From: Azonexaceae bacterium | Lineage (GTDB): Bacteria; Pseudomonadota; Gammaproteobacteria; Burkholderiales; Rhodocyclaceae | Assembly: GCA_013335535.1 (NCBI GenBank) | Contig: JAAXVL010000003.1 | Span: forward strand, 124,001 to 188,000 | DNA: 64,000 nt | Direction: 5' to 3' | Shown here: positions 23,793-30,797 of the stretch, piece by piece | How the letters are laid out: every line of letters starts with the position of its first letter | How positions within the stretch are numbered: position 1 is the stretch's first letter | The notes under the pieces: generated by a model | The model's database searches: none | Told to the model about the DNA's origin: nothing | Seen by the model: the letters and a program-made list of their open reading frames with translations, nothing else | Program-made: the position numbers and the translations under genes

Positions 23793-23816
23793 AACCTCAT
23801 CTTCACAAATGAGGTT
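23793..23816 (+). promoter_or_regulatory. Hairpin covering the ribosome site of the 23822 gene
   Basis: AACCTCAT / ATGAGGTT form a perfect 8-bp stem around an 8-base loop. The GAGG (23811-23814), the only ribosome site before ATG 23822, lies in the stem, so folding would block translation. Confidence 0.6.
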
Positions 23817-23821
23817 CAGTC

Positions 23822-24676
23822 ATGACCAAGGCTTACATCCAGACGCTGTTGCAGCGTCCAATCGCGTTTCATCGTGTTTTTGTTCCACTGGGCGGCGTCA
23901 CCGGAGCACTCTTTCTCAGCCAACTCCTTTATTGGTCCGATCGTGGCAGCGAAGGCAACGGCTGGATCTACAAAACGCAGGCCGAATGGACTGACGAAAC
24001 TGGCATGACGCGCCGGGAGCAGGAAACAGCTCGTCGCCAACTCCGCGAGGCTGGTGTGATCGAGGAAAGCTACAAAGGGCTGCCAGCCAAGTTGTTTTAC
24101 CGGATCAACTTCGATGCGCTGTCCGAGTTCATCGAGGGCCAGGTCAAAGTTGCGGAAACTCGTACATCCAAGGATGGCGGAAACGTACATCCTGTATGCA
24201 CAAAAGCGCCATCCAAGCGTGGCGGAAAGCGCCAGTCTACTAATAAGACAGAGATTACTTCAGAGACTACAGCAGTAGCAGAGCAAGCCTTGTCGGAATG
24301 CGGAAAGCAAGCTGCTGCTGCTTCGTCTGTCGATGAGAAATTGGAGGTGGCTCGGAAACGTGGTGCGGTGATCGAGAGTGAGGAAGACCAGCTTGTTCTT
24401 GCTGAGCTAATTGCTGAGTTTGAGTTGCCGAAGGTGCTTGAGGCGATCGATGCGGTTCGGCACGAAGATCATCGACGTGCTTACGCGAGCACGCTCAGGA
24501 AGAAGTTGAAAAGCAGCGTGGCTTTGCAGAAAAACAAACAGGCGGTCGAGAACTCGATGAAGTTTGAGATCGACACTGAGGACAAGATTAAGGCCAAAGC
24601 AGAAGGATCTGACTGGCTCGCAAATCTGGCTCGTAAGAAAGCTGCGAAGCAACAAATTGCTGTTGAGGGAGTGTGA
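23822..24676 (+). CDS. Winged-helix replication-type protein, 284 aa
   Basis: Residues ~8-105 form a winged helix (GALFLSQLLYWSDRGSEGNG, then WIYKTQAEWTDETGMTRREQ, then RRQLREAGVIEE). This pattern is known from phage and plasmid replication accessory proteins of the DnaD/replication-O type. A disordered Thr/Ser/Lys linker follows (~130-175), then a helical C-terminal part (EEDQLVLAELIAEFELPKVL and basic tail). It may recruit helicase or bind the origin. Its TGA overlaps the next gene's ATG. Translation may be controlled by the hairpin at 23793. Confidence 0.65.
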   Translation: MTKAYIQTLLQRPIAFHRVFVPLGGVTGALFLSQLLYWSDRGSEGNGWIYKTQAEWTDETGMTRREQETARRQLREAGVIEESYKGLPAKLFYRINFDALSEFIEGQVKVAETRTSKDGGNVHPVCTKAPSKRGGKRQSTNKTEITSETTAVAEQALSECGKQAAAASSVDEKLEVARKRGAVIESEEDQLVLAELIAEFELPKVLEAIDAVRHEDHRRAYASTLRKKLKSSVALQKNKQAVENSMKFEIDTEDKIKAKAEGSDWLANLARKKAAKQQIAVEGV

Positions 24677-24975
24677 TGATGAAGATGCGTGCAAACGATG
24701 TTGTCGCTGTGCAACCTGAGTTCGTGAAGATCGCCGGAGCGTTGGGAGGGGTGATGCTCTCCCAGCTCTGGCAGTGGTCGGATTTCGAGTTGAATGCCTG
24801 GGTATGCAGAACAGAGTCTGATTGGGTGGCCGCAACGGGGTTGGACTCGACCATGTTGATGAAAGCTCGCAAGCGGTTGGAGTCTCATGGGCTGATCGAG
24901 GTGAGCAACGACCGCCTGGGTGTCAGGATCAATGGTGCCGCGTTGGAGGAAGCGATCAGGCGGGTAGGGCAGTGA
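24676..24975 (+). CDS. Small winged-helix protein, paralogue of the upstream gene, 99 aa
   Basis: ATG 24676 overlaps the upstream TGA, with GAGGGAG before it. The 99 residues repeat the upstream N-terminal domain in shorter form: GALGGVMLSQLWQWSDFELN, then WVCRTESDWVAATGLDSTML, then RKRLESHGLIEV. It is thus a stand-alone copy of the same winged helix and probably binds the same or a similar DNA site, perhaps as a regulator of the larger protein. It is the last gene before the att region. Confidence 0.65.
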   Translation: MMKMRANDVVAVQPEFVKIAGALGGVMLSQLWQWSDFELNAWVCRTESDWVAATGLDSTMLMKARKRLESHGLIEVSNDRLGVRINGAALEEAIRRVGQ

Positions 24976-25039
24976 CCGGGTGTTAATAGTCTATTAACGA
25001 CACCAGAAGGGGGCCGACTGCGATCGTTTCTGTTCGCTT

Positions 25040-25063
25040 CCCTCTGTATACGTATACAGAGGG
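25040..25063. repeat. Perfect 24-bp palindrome
   Basis: The left half CCCTCTGTATAC pairs fully with the right half GTATACAGAGGG, with no spacer. It is long enough to be a high-affinity dimer site or to extrude as a cruciform. It lies ~320 bp from the tRNA-Pro fragment. Confidence 0.75.
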
Positions 25064-25274
25064 TGTGGCTCTGCGAAGAACGTGTGACCTAAGCCCGGTG
25101 GAGAGGTTACAATGCGGCCCGCCTGATCTTCTTACTGGTGGAAGCGATCTGGCGATGTCGGTCTTATAGTTTTTTGGTTGAGATGGTGGAAAGCCGCATG
25201 GATACAGGGATACGCGCAGATGCGCGAAGCCTGGAAGCCATGCAAGTGCACTCGCGACTTTTGCGCGACTCTCC

Positions 25275-25344
25275 TGAAGTCTTATGAAGCCTTATGAAGT
25301 CTCAGTGCAGTGAGCGGTACATCATAAGATGTTGATTCATAAGA
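25275..25344. repeat. Short direct and inverted repeats, candidate integrase arm sites
   Basis: Three tandem 10-mers TGAAGTCTTA, TGAAGCCTTA and TGAAGTCTCA occupy 25275-25304. CATAAGA follows at 25323 and 25338 and is the complement of the TCTTATG formed at the repeat junction. So the same core motif occurs in both orientations within 70 bp of the att core. Confidence 0.6.
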
Positions 25345-25361
25345 GGTCAGGGTGCTACCCC

Positions 25362-25411
25362 CATGCATGGGGTGCAAGGGGTCGCGAGTTCGAATCCCGC
25401 CGCCCCGACCA
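25362..25411 (+). tRNA. 3' half of tRNA-Pro(GGG), attachment-site remnant
   Basis: The sequence from the anticodon arm to CCA is present: loop ATGGGGT with anticodon GGG (25369-25371), stem GCAAG, variable GGGTC, T-arm with TTCGAAT, acceptor CGCCCCG and ACCA (ends 25411). The 5' half (CGGGGCG, D-arm) is missing. The left strand of the anticodon stem reads CATGC where CTTGC would be needed. One A-C mismatch sits in the T-stem. This is a displaced tRNA 3' end at an integration site, not a functional tRNA. Confidence 0.85.
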
Positions 25412-25427
25412 AGAGAATCAACGAGTT

Positions 25428-25453
25428 AGGCCAATCTTCGGATTGGCCTTTTT
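25428..25453 (+). terminator. Intrinsic terminator of the displaced tRNA-Pro
   Basis: Stem AGGCCAATC / GATTGGCCT with a TTCG tetraloop and T-run starts 17 bp after the CCA end. It is the original terminator of the chromosomal tRNA gene, so the chromosome begins here. Confidence 0.92.
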
Positions 25454-25560
25454 CGTATCTGGGGTTTCTGTGAACCAGAATGACAGGATTTTTCATGCAG
25501 TCTGCAATATTCGTATTCGACTGAGATGTTACGGAAGTACCCGAAAAAGGCTTGGAAGAT

Positions 25561-25594
25561 CGCTTTGCTCAGTCTGTCGCTTTGCTCAGTCTGG
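25561..25594. repeat. 17-bp tandem duplication
   Basis: CGCTTTGCTCAGTCTG(T/G) occurs twice back to back (25561-25577 and 25578-25594) in the 250 bp gene-free stretch between the att site and the secretin gene. Confidence 0.8.
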
Positions 25595-25705
25595 CTTCAG
25601 TCGCATGAAGTGATGAACGGTATACGGCTGGTATATTTACTTGTCTTTAACGTGCCTGTAATGCTGGCTTCCTAGGATAATAAGATTTTGTCATGGTTTA
25701 ACTTG

Positions 25706-27970
25706 ATGCAGACCCGATTCGCTAGTGCTTTGAAGCAAGGCTCAATTTTTCTGTTTCTGGTCGTTTTGGTCAGTGGGTGTTCCCATCCGGCCTACCGGGA
25801 TGGCCTTGATTTCATGGCTGCCGGCAAGAAGGAAGAGGGCGTCGCCTCGTTGGAAAAAGCCGCGCGCGATCGGCCGCGCGATGCCGAGATTAAGGCAGCC
25901 ATGATTCGCCATAAGGGCGAGTCGGTCGATTCTTATCTCGATGATGCCGATCGCCAGCGCTCGGCCGGAAACGCCGATGCAGCCGAAGCCGCCTACCGAC
26001 GCGCACTCGGGCTCGATGGACGGAATACGCGGGCTATTCAGGGGCTCGAACAACTTGCGGTCGACCGAAAAAATGCGGCCAGTCTGGCTCAGGCTGAACA
26101 GTTGTTGAAGAAGGGCGATCTGCTTGGCGCCGAGCGCGTGGTGCGGACCGTGCGCGCCCAGGACACGCTCAATCCGGTGGCGCGCGGTTTGCAGCAACGG
26201 ATCGATGTGTTGCGCGAGAAGGAAATGAATCCGTCGTCCAACCCCGCCGTCAAGGCTGCGCTGGCCAAACCCGTCGTTCTGGAGTTTCGCGATGCTTCGC
26301 TGAAGTCGGTCTTCGAAGTTCTTTCGCGCTCGTCCGGCCTCAATTTCGTATTCGACAAGGACGTCAAGGGGGACACCAAGGTGACGTTCTTTGTCCGCAA
26401 CAGTCCGCTGGAAGACATCCTGAATCTGATCATGAAGACCAATCAGCTGGAAAAACGCCAGCTCAATGACAACAGCTTCCTGATTTACCCGAACACGCCG
26501 GCCAAGGCCAAGGATTATCAGGAGCTGGTGGTGCGCAGCTTTTATCTGGCGAATGCCGACGTCAAGCAGGCGCAGAACCTCGTCAAGACGGTGGCCAAGA
26601 GCAAGGATGTCTTTGCCGACGAGAAGCTCAATCTGCTGATCGTCAAGGACACGCCTGACGCCATGCGCCTGGTCGAGCGTCTGATCGAGTCGCTCGATCT
26701 GGCCGAGCCGGAGGTGATGCTGGAGGTAGAGGTGCTGGAGGTGACGCGCAGCCGCCTCAATGAGATTGGCGTGGATTGGCCGGATTCGGTGGGCTATGGC
26801 GCGTTGCAGCAGACAATTACCACGACGACGAGCACGGCCGCCGGGATTTTGCAGAATGTCGTACCCGGCGGGACGCTGACTCCGGGCAATATCAGTCTGA
26901 AGGGAGGGGGCGGTCTGACCAGCTTTGTCGCCAACCCTGGTCTGACGCTCAACCTCAAAGGACAGAACAGCGATACCAACGTCCTGGCCAATCCGCGCAT
27001 TCGCGTCAAGAACCGCGAGAAGGCGAAAATTCACATCGGTGACAAGCTGCCGATCTTCACTACCACGTCGACTGCCAATGTCGGCGTTTCAGCATCGGTG
27101 ACCTATCTCGACGTCGGCCTCAAGCTCGACGTCGAATCGAATGTCACGCTCGATGACGAAGTCTCGATGAAGGTCGGGCTGGAGGTCAGCAGTATTACCA
27201 AGGAAGTGACCGGGCCGTCCAATTCGCTGGCTTATCAGATCGGCACGCGCAGCGCGAGTACCACGCTGCGCCTGAAAAATGGCGAAACCCAGGTACTTGC
27301 CGGCCTGATCAACGACGAGGATCGCAAGTCCACCAGCCATATTCCGGGGCTTGGCGAGATTCCGGTCATTGGCCGGGCCTTCGGCAGCCAGCGCGATTCC
27401 TCGGTCAAGACGGAAATCATCCTGCTCATCACGCCACGCGTGTTGCGCAATATTCATCGCCCCGATTTCGGCCAGCCGGCCTTGCCGTCCGGGACCGAAT
27501 CGGCGGTCGGCGCGCCGCCGATGACCATCAAGCTGCAGGGGGCGAAATCGCTGACCATTTCGCCGCGGGGTGGCGTGGCGCCTGTCGCCGGTGGTGCGCC
27601 GCGTTTCGGCGAGCTGCCCGCTGATCCGGGGATGCCGTTGCCGCCCCCCGTTTTCGAGGGTCTCCAGCTTGGCGGGCCCGGTGAGGTGGTTGCCGGGGGC
27701 GAGGTTGAAATTGGCGTCATGGCGCCGGGGCAAAGCAGTGCCCTGATGGCTGACGTGGCCTACGACCCGACGCTGCTTGAGGTGATTCAGCCGGCGGCGA
27801 TTGCCCCGGGACGCATTTCGCTGCGTATCGAGCAGGGGCATGGCAGCCTTCGTCTGCGCGCGCTGCCGGGCGCCAGGGGTGAAACGAGGATCGACGTGAC
27901 CGGGGCGACGCTGGAAAGCGGTGAGCCTTACTCTGGCGTCACCGTTTCGCACGCGCTCAAGCTGAACTAG
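25706..27970 (+). CDS. Secretin lipoprotein with TPR N-terminus and cohesin-like C-terminus
   Basis: The signal ends in lipobox VSGC (Cys25), so this is an outer-membrane lipoprotein. Residues ~35-165 are TPR-like helices (AGNADAAEAAYRRALGLDGR). N0/NolW-type domains follow (~185-325, FEVLSRSSGLNFVFDKDVKG), then the secretin gate-barrel (~355-600, with VLANPRIRVKNREKAKIHIG and IPVIGRAFGSQR). From ~655 a cohesin-like beta domain follows (GGEVEIGVMAPGQSSALMAD). It forms the exit pore of the type II-like system. ATG 25706 is chosen because it gives a standard lipoprotein signal; TTG 25688 is the alternative. A GspD role is well supported. Confidence 0.88.
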   Translation: MQTRFASALKQGSIFLFLVVLVSGCSHPAYRDGLDFMAAGKKEEGVASLEKAARDRPRDAEIKAAMIRHKGESVDSYLDDADRQRSAGNADAAEAAYRRALGLDGRNTRAIQGLEQLAVDRKNAASLAQAEQLLKKGDLLGAERVVRTVRAQDTLNPVARGLQQRIDVLREKEMNPSSNPAVKAALAKPVVLEFRDASLKSVFEVLSRSSGLNFVFDKDVKGDTKVTFFVRNSPLEDILNLIMKTNQLEKRQLNDNSFLIYPNTPAKAKDYQELVVRSFYLANADVKQAQNLVKTVAKSKDVFADEKLNLLIVKDTPDAMRLVERLIESLDLAEPEVMLEVEVLEVTRSRLNEIGVDWPDSVGYGALQQTITTTTSTAAGILQNVVPGGTLTPGNISLKGGGGLTSFVANPGLTLNLKGQNSDTNVLANPRIRVKNREKAKIHIGDKLPIFTTTSTANVGVSASVTYLDVGLKLDVESNVTLDDEVSMKVGLEVSSITKEVTGPSNSLAYQIGTRSASTTLRLKNGETQVLAGLINDEDRKSTSHIPGLGEIPVIGRAFGSQRDSSVKTEIILLITPRVLRNIHRPDFGQPALPSGTESAVGAPPMTIKLQGAKSLTISPRGGVAPVAGGAPRFGELPADPGMPLPPPVFEGLQLGGPGEVVAGGEVEIGVMAPGQSSALMADVAYDPTLLEVIQPAAIAPGRISLRIEQGHGSLRLRALPGARGETRIDVTGATLESGEPYSGVTVSHALKLN

Positions 27971-27972
27971 TC

Positions 27973-28452
27973 ATGACTGGCAAGGCTGGCCGGGGTTTTA
28001 CCCTGATCGAACTGGTTATCACCGTCGCCATTGTCGGTATTTTGGCGATGACGGCGATGCCGATGATCGAGATGACGGCTAGGCGGCAGAAGGAAGTGGA
28101 GCTGCGCGCCGCATTGCGGGAAATTCGCGGTGGGCTAGATGCCTATCGGCGGGCCGTCGATGAGGGCAAGCTCGAGAAGAAGATCGAGGAGAGCGGCTAT
28201 CCGCGCCGACTCGAAGACCTCGCCAGCGGTGTCGAAAACCAGCAGGATCCGAACAAGGCCAAGCTCTATTTTCTGCGCCGCGTGCCGCGCGATCCGTTTG
28301 CCGATGATCCGGCCAAATCGGCGGAACAGACCTGGGGCAAGCGCAGCTATGCCAGCCCGCCCGATGCGCCGCTCGAGGGGGCCGATGTTTTTGATGTCTA
28401 TTCGCTGGCCAGGGGCGTTGGTCTTAATGGCACGCCGTACCGGGAATGGTGA
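27973..28452 (+). CDS. Pseudopilin (GspG/H-like), 159 aa
   Basis: The prepilin peptidase site lies in RGFTLIELVIT near residue 9, with Glu5 of the mature chain present. A hydrophobic N-terminal helix (~9-30) follows, then a globular domain starting with a helix (ALREIRGGLDAYRRAVDEGK) and a short strand region ending in FDVYSLARG. It lies 2 bp after the secretin and is part of the same operon. It polymerises into the pseudopilus that pushes substrates through the secretin. It lacks the full GspG calcium loop, so it is a minor pseudopilin or GspG paralogue. Confidence 0.8.
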   Translation: MTGKAGRGFTLIELVITVAIVGILAMTAMPMIEMTARRQKEVELRAALREIRGGLDAYRRAVDEGKLEKKIEESGYPRRLEDLASGVENQQDPNKAKLYFLRRVPRDPFADDPAKSAEQTWGKRSYASPPDAPLEGADVFDVYSLARGVGLNGTPYREW

Positions 28453-28455
28453 GCC

Positions 28456-28836
28456 ATGAATTCCCGTAAAAAAGGCTTCACGCTGATCGAGCTGCTCGTT
28501 GTCATGTCGGTGATCGCAACGCTGCTCACCATTGCCGTGCCGCGCTATTTTCAGCACCTCGACCGGGCCCGCGAAGCGTCGCTGCGCGAATCGCTGGCCG
28601 TCATGCGTGACGCTGTCGACAAATATCGTGGCGACACCGGGCGCTACCCGGAAACGCTCGAAGAACTGGTCACCAAGCGCTATTTGCGCAAGGTGCCGCC
28701 CGATCCGATTACCGAAAGTACTGAAACCTGGGTCATCGTGCCGCCACCCGACGAACCGGGACAGAAGAAGGTCTGGGATATCCGCAGCGGGGCCGAAGGG
28801 CAGGGACTCAGCGGCAGCGATTATTCGACATGGTGA
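28456..28836 (+). CDS. Pseudopilin (GspG-like), 126 aa
   Basis: KGFTLIELLVVMSVIA gives the cleavage site and Glu5, followed by a hydrophobic helix. The short globular domain (VDKYRGDTGRYPETLEELVT, then KVPPDPITESTETWV) resembles GspG with a compact C-terminal DPIT loop and an SDYSTW end. It starts 3 bp after the previous gene and overlaps the next by 7 bp, so all three pseudopilins are co-translated. Its short size fits a small minor pseudopilin. Confidence 0.8.
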   Translation: MNSRKKGFTLIELLVVMSVIATLLTIAVPRYFQHLDRAREASLRESLAVMRDAVDKYRGDTGRYPETLEELVTKRYLRKVPPDPITESTETWVIVPPPDEPGQKKVWDIRSGAEGQGLSGSDYSTW

Positions 28837-29390
28837 TTTGCCACGGTCAACCGGAAATTTCGGTCAAAAATGAAATCGGCCGCCAGGCCGGTTTTACCTT
28901 CATCGGCCTGCTCTTTGCCATCGCCATCGCTGGCATTGCGCTGGCTGGTACCGGCATACTGTGGCACATGGAAAGCCGCCGCGAGAAGGAAAAGGAACTG
29001 CTCTTCATCGGCGAGGAATACCGCCATGCCCTCAGCAGCTATTACGACAAATCGCCGGGTGTCGCAAAACAGTTTCCCGAAAAACTTGAAGACCTGCTCC
29101 AGGACAAGCGCTTCCCCATTCCGGTCCGCCACTTGCGCCGCATCTATCGCGACCCGATGACGCTAGACGGCCAGTGGGAACTGATTCGCCAGGAAGGCCG
29201 GATCATTGGCGTCGCCAGTCGGTCACCGGACAAGCCGATCAAGGTGGCGGGATTTTCGGCTGATCAGGGTGATTTTGAGGGGGCCGAGCGTTATTCCGAA
29301 TGGCGATTCATCAGCAACGGGGCTGCGCAGCAGGCTAATCCCGATGACAATTCCGGGCTGCAAGCCGGTGGCGCCAAGCTCTGGCAGTAG
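28830..29390 (+). CDS. GspK-like pseudopilin lacking Glu5, 186 aa
   Basis: The prepilin site is QAGFTFIGLLFAIAIAGIAL, with Gly where Glu5 is normally found. Missing Glu5 is a property of GspK-type tip pseudopilins, though this protein is much shorter than typical GspK. A helix and a mixed globular domain follow (KELLFIGEEYRHALSSYYDK, then RFPIPVRHLRRIYRD). It overlaps the upstream gene by 7 bp. Near-matching 35-bp segments in inverse orientation flank it (28841 and 29471). A hairpin follows the stop at 29396. Confidence 0.7.
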   Translation: MVICHGQPEISVKNEIGRQAGFTFIGLLFAIAIAGIALAGTGILWHMESRREKEKELLFIGEEYRHALSSYYDKSPGVAKQFPEKLEDLLQDKRFPIPVRHLRRIYRDPMTLDGQWELIRQEGRIIGVASRSPDKPIKVAGFSADQGDFEGAERYSEWRFISNGAAQQANPDDNSGLQAGGAKLWQ

Positions 29391-29505
29391 CACAGCCGGC
29401 TTGCCAGCCGGGGGAATTTCGATAAAACGGGTGGGACTCTGATCGTAAATTCCGGCGATCGCGCCAGGGTTTTCAATTTTGGCCGGAAATTCCGGTTGAC
29501 CGTGG
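28841..29505. repeat. Inverted 35-bp repeat pair flanking the GspK-like gene
   Basis: The arm at 28841-28875 (starting CCACGGTCAACCGGAA) recurs in inverse orientation at 29471-29505, with about six differences over 35 bp. The right arm, read on the minus strand, could encode HGQPEFPAKIEN, echoing HGQPEISVKNE at the start of the GspK-like protein. It looks like the trace of an inverted duplication. Confidence 0.6.
29396..29411 (+). terminator. Hairpin after the pseudopilin gene
   Basis: Stem CCGGCT / AGCCGG with a TGCC loop starts 5 bases after the TAG. There is no T-run, so it is either a weak terminator or an mRNA 3'-end stabiliser. Confidence 0.5.
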
Positions 29506-29532
29506 AATTCGCCGGGAAAGACGCTCAGACGC

Positions 29533-30147
29533 TCAGCTACCCTGCATCCGGCGGTAATGCGCGACGACCAGCGGCACGTAGCGCCGGGTCTCGGCGTAGG
29601 GGGGCAGGCGGCGGCCATGGCGGATGACGGCATTTTCGCCAGCGTTGTAGGCGGCCAGCGCCAGTTCCAGGTTGTTGTCGAACAGCACCAGCAGATCGCG
29701 CAGGTAGCGGGCACCGGCGCGGATATTTTCGCCGGGGTCGAGCAGGTTTTCAGTGCCGTAGCGGCGGGCCGTGGTCGGTAGCAACTGCATCAGGCCGGTC
29801 GCTCCCTTTGGTGAAACGGCACTCTGGTTGTAGCCCGATTCGACGGTGATCACGGCATGCAATAACTTGGCGTCGACGCCGGACTCACTGCTGGCGCGCA
29901 TGACCGAATCGTGAAATGGCCGCTGGCCGTAGGGCAGGGCGAATACCCCGCGGGGGGCGCGCAAGGCGGCACGGGCCGGCTCGAAACGGTCGGCCAGAAC
30001 CAGCCGGTAGCGCCTGTCGTCCGGGATGTTGCTCAGGTGCTCGACACCGTCGTCGTCGACAAAGCCGAAAATGCCGCTGACCGCCTGTGCCTCGAATGGG
30101 GCAAGTGCCGTGACAGCAAGGCAGAAAAGGGCTGAGTTGAGGCGCAT
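29533..30147 (-). CDS. Periplasmic lytic transglycosylase (SLT family), 204 aa
   Basis: A signal peptide (1-22) is followed by a short beta region (VSGIFGFVDDDGVEHLSNIP), then the SLT/goose-lysozyme domain from ~85: HAVITVESGYNQSAVSPKGA with catalytic Glu in VES, then GLMQLLPTTARRYG and ELALAAYNAGENAV. The N-terminal DUF4124-like module plus SLT is common in cell-wall hydrolases that accompany secretion systems. It cleaves peptidoglycan to let the assembly cross the wall. It is divergent from gspG at 30317. Confidence 0.88.
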   Translation of the reverse strand: MRLNSALFCLAVTALAPFEAQAVSGIFGFVDDDGVEHLSNIPDDRRYRLVLADRFEPARAALRAPRGVFALPYGQRPFHDSVMRASSESGVDAKLLHAVITVESGYNQSAVSPKGATGLMQLLPTTARRYGTENLLDPGENIRAGARYLRDLLVLFDNNLELALAAYNAGENAVIRHGRRLPPYAETRRYVPLVVAHYRRMQGS

Positions 30148-30316
30148 GGTCGAATCATAATCCAGTTAAGCGCCCAGCTTGAACCGCAACTGTTACGGGG
30201 AGTTGACGCGCTGCTGATCGGGTTCGGCAAGCAGCGAGTTACGGCGGCGTCATGGTCATGTAACGCAGCTTGCATAGTATTATGGCCCCCGATTCCTAAT
30301 CTCGTTTGGCGAACCC

Positions 30317-30784
30317 GTGCTGCAAAACTCAATTTCCCGAATTCTTGACCGCCTTTTCGCGCCCGGTATCCTTTCCCGCCTGCGCCAGGGCGGATTTACG
30401 CTGCTTGAGCTGCTCGTCGTCATGGTCATCATCGGCCTGCTCGCCGGCTATGTCGGGCCGAAGTATTTTTCGCAGATCGGCAAATCGGAAATCAAGGCGA
30501 CGCGAGCCCAGATCGATGGCCTGGAAAAGGCGCTCGACCAGTATCGCCTTGATGTCGGTCATTACCCCAACACCGAGCAGGGGCTGGCCGCGCTCAACAA
30601 GCGTCCGGCCGGCGAGAGCCGCTGGCAGGGGCCCTACCTCAAGAAGGAGGTCCCGCTCGACCCGTGGGGCGCAGCCTACCAGTACGCCCAGCCCGGAGAA
30701 CACGGCGATTTCGATCTGTTCTCCTTCGGCAAGGATGGCAAGGCCGGCGGCGAGGACGAAAACGCCGATATCACCAACTGGTAA
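30317..30784 (+). CDS. gspG: Major pseudopilin GspG
   Basis: GTG 30317 is the likely start. The prepilin site RQGGFTLLELLVVMVIIG lies unusually deep (residue ~27), leaving a long leader. Then come the canonical helix and the full GspG globular domain: LDVGHYPNTEQGLAALNKRP, GPYLKKEVPLDPWGAAYQY and the calcium loop FSFGKDGKAGGEDENAD, ending in ITNW. It is the main pseudopilus subunit. gspF follows after 13 bp. Confidence 0.9.
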   Translation: MLQNSISRILDRLFAPGILSRLRQGGFTLLELLVVMVIIGLLAGYVGPKYFSQIGKSEIKATRAQIDGLEKALDQYRLDVGHYPNTEQGLAALNKRPAGESRWQGPYLKKEVPLDPWGAAYQYAQPGEHGDFDLFSFGKDGKAGGEDENADITNW

Positions 30785-30797
30785 GCTTCCAATAACA

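Larger units (their letters stand above)
24976..25361. other. Att-proximal non-coding region
   Basis: About 385 bp without a gene, holding a perfect palindrome (25040-25063), short 10-bp direct repeats (25275-25304) and CATAAGA repeats (25323 and 25338). This organisation is expected for the arm of an attachment site, where integrase and excision factors bind. Confidence 0.55.

Noticed and set aside
25362-25411. Functional tRNA-Pro gene
   Set aside because: The 5' acceptor strand and D-arm are missing, and the anticodon stem has a mismatch.
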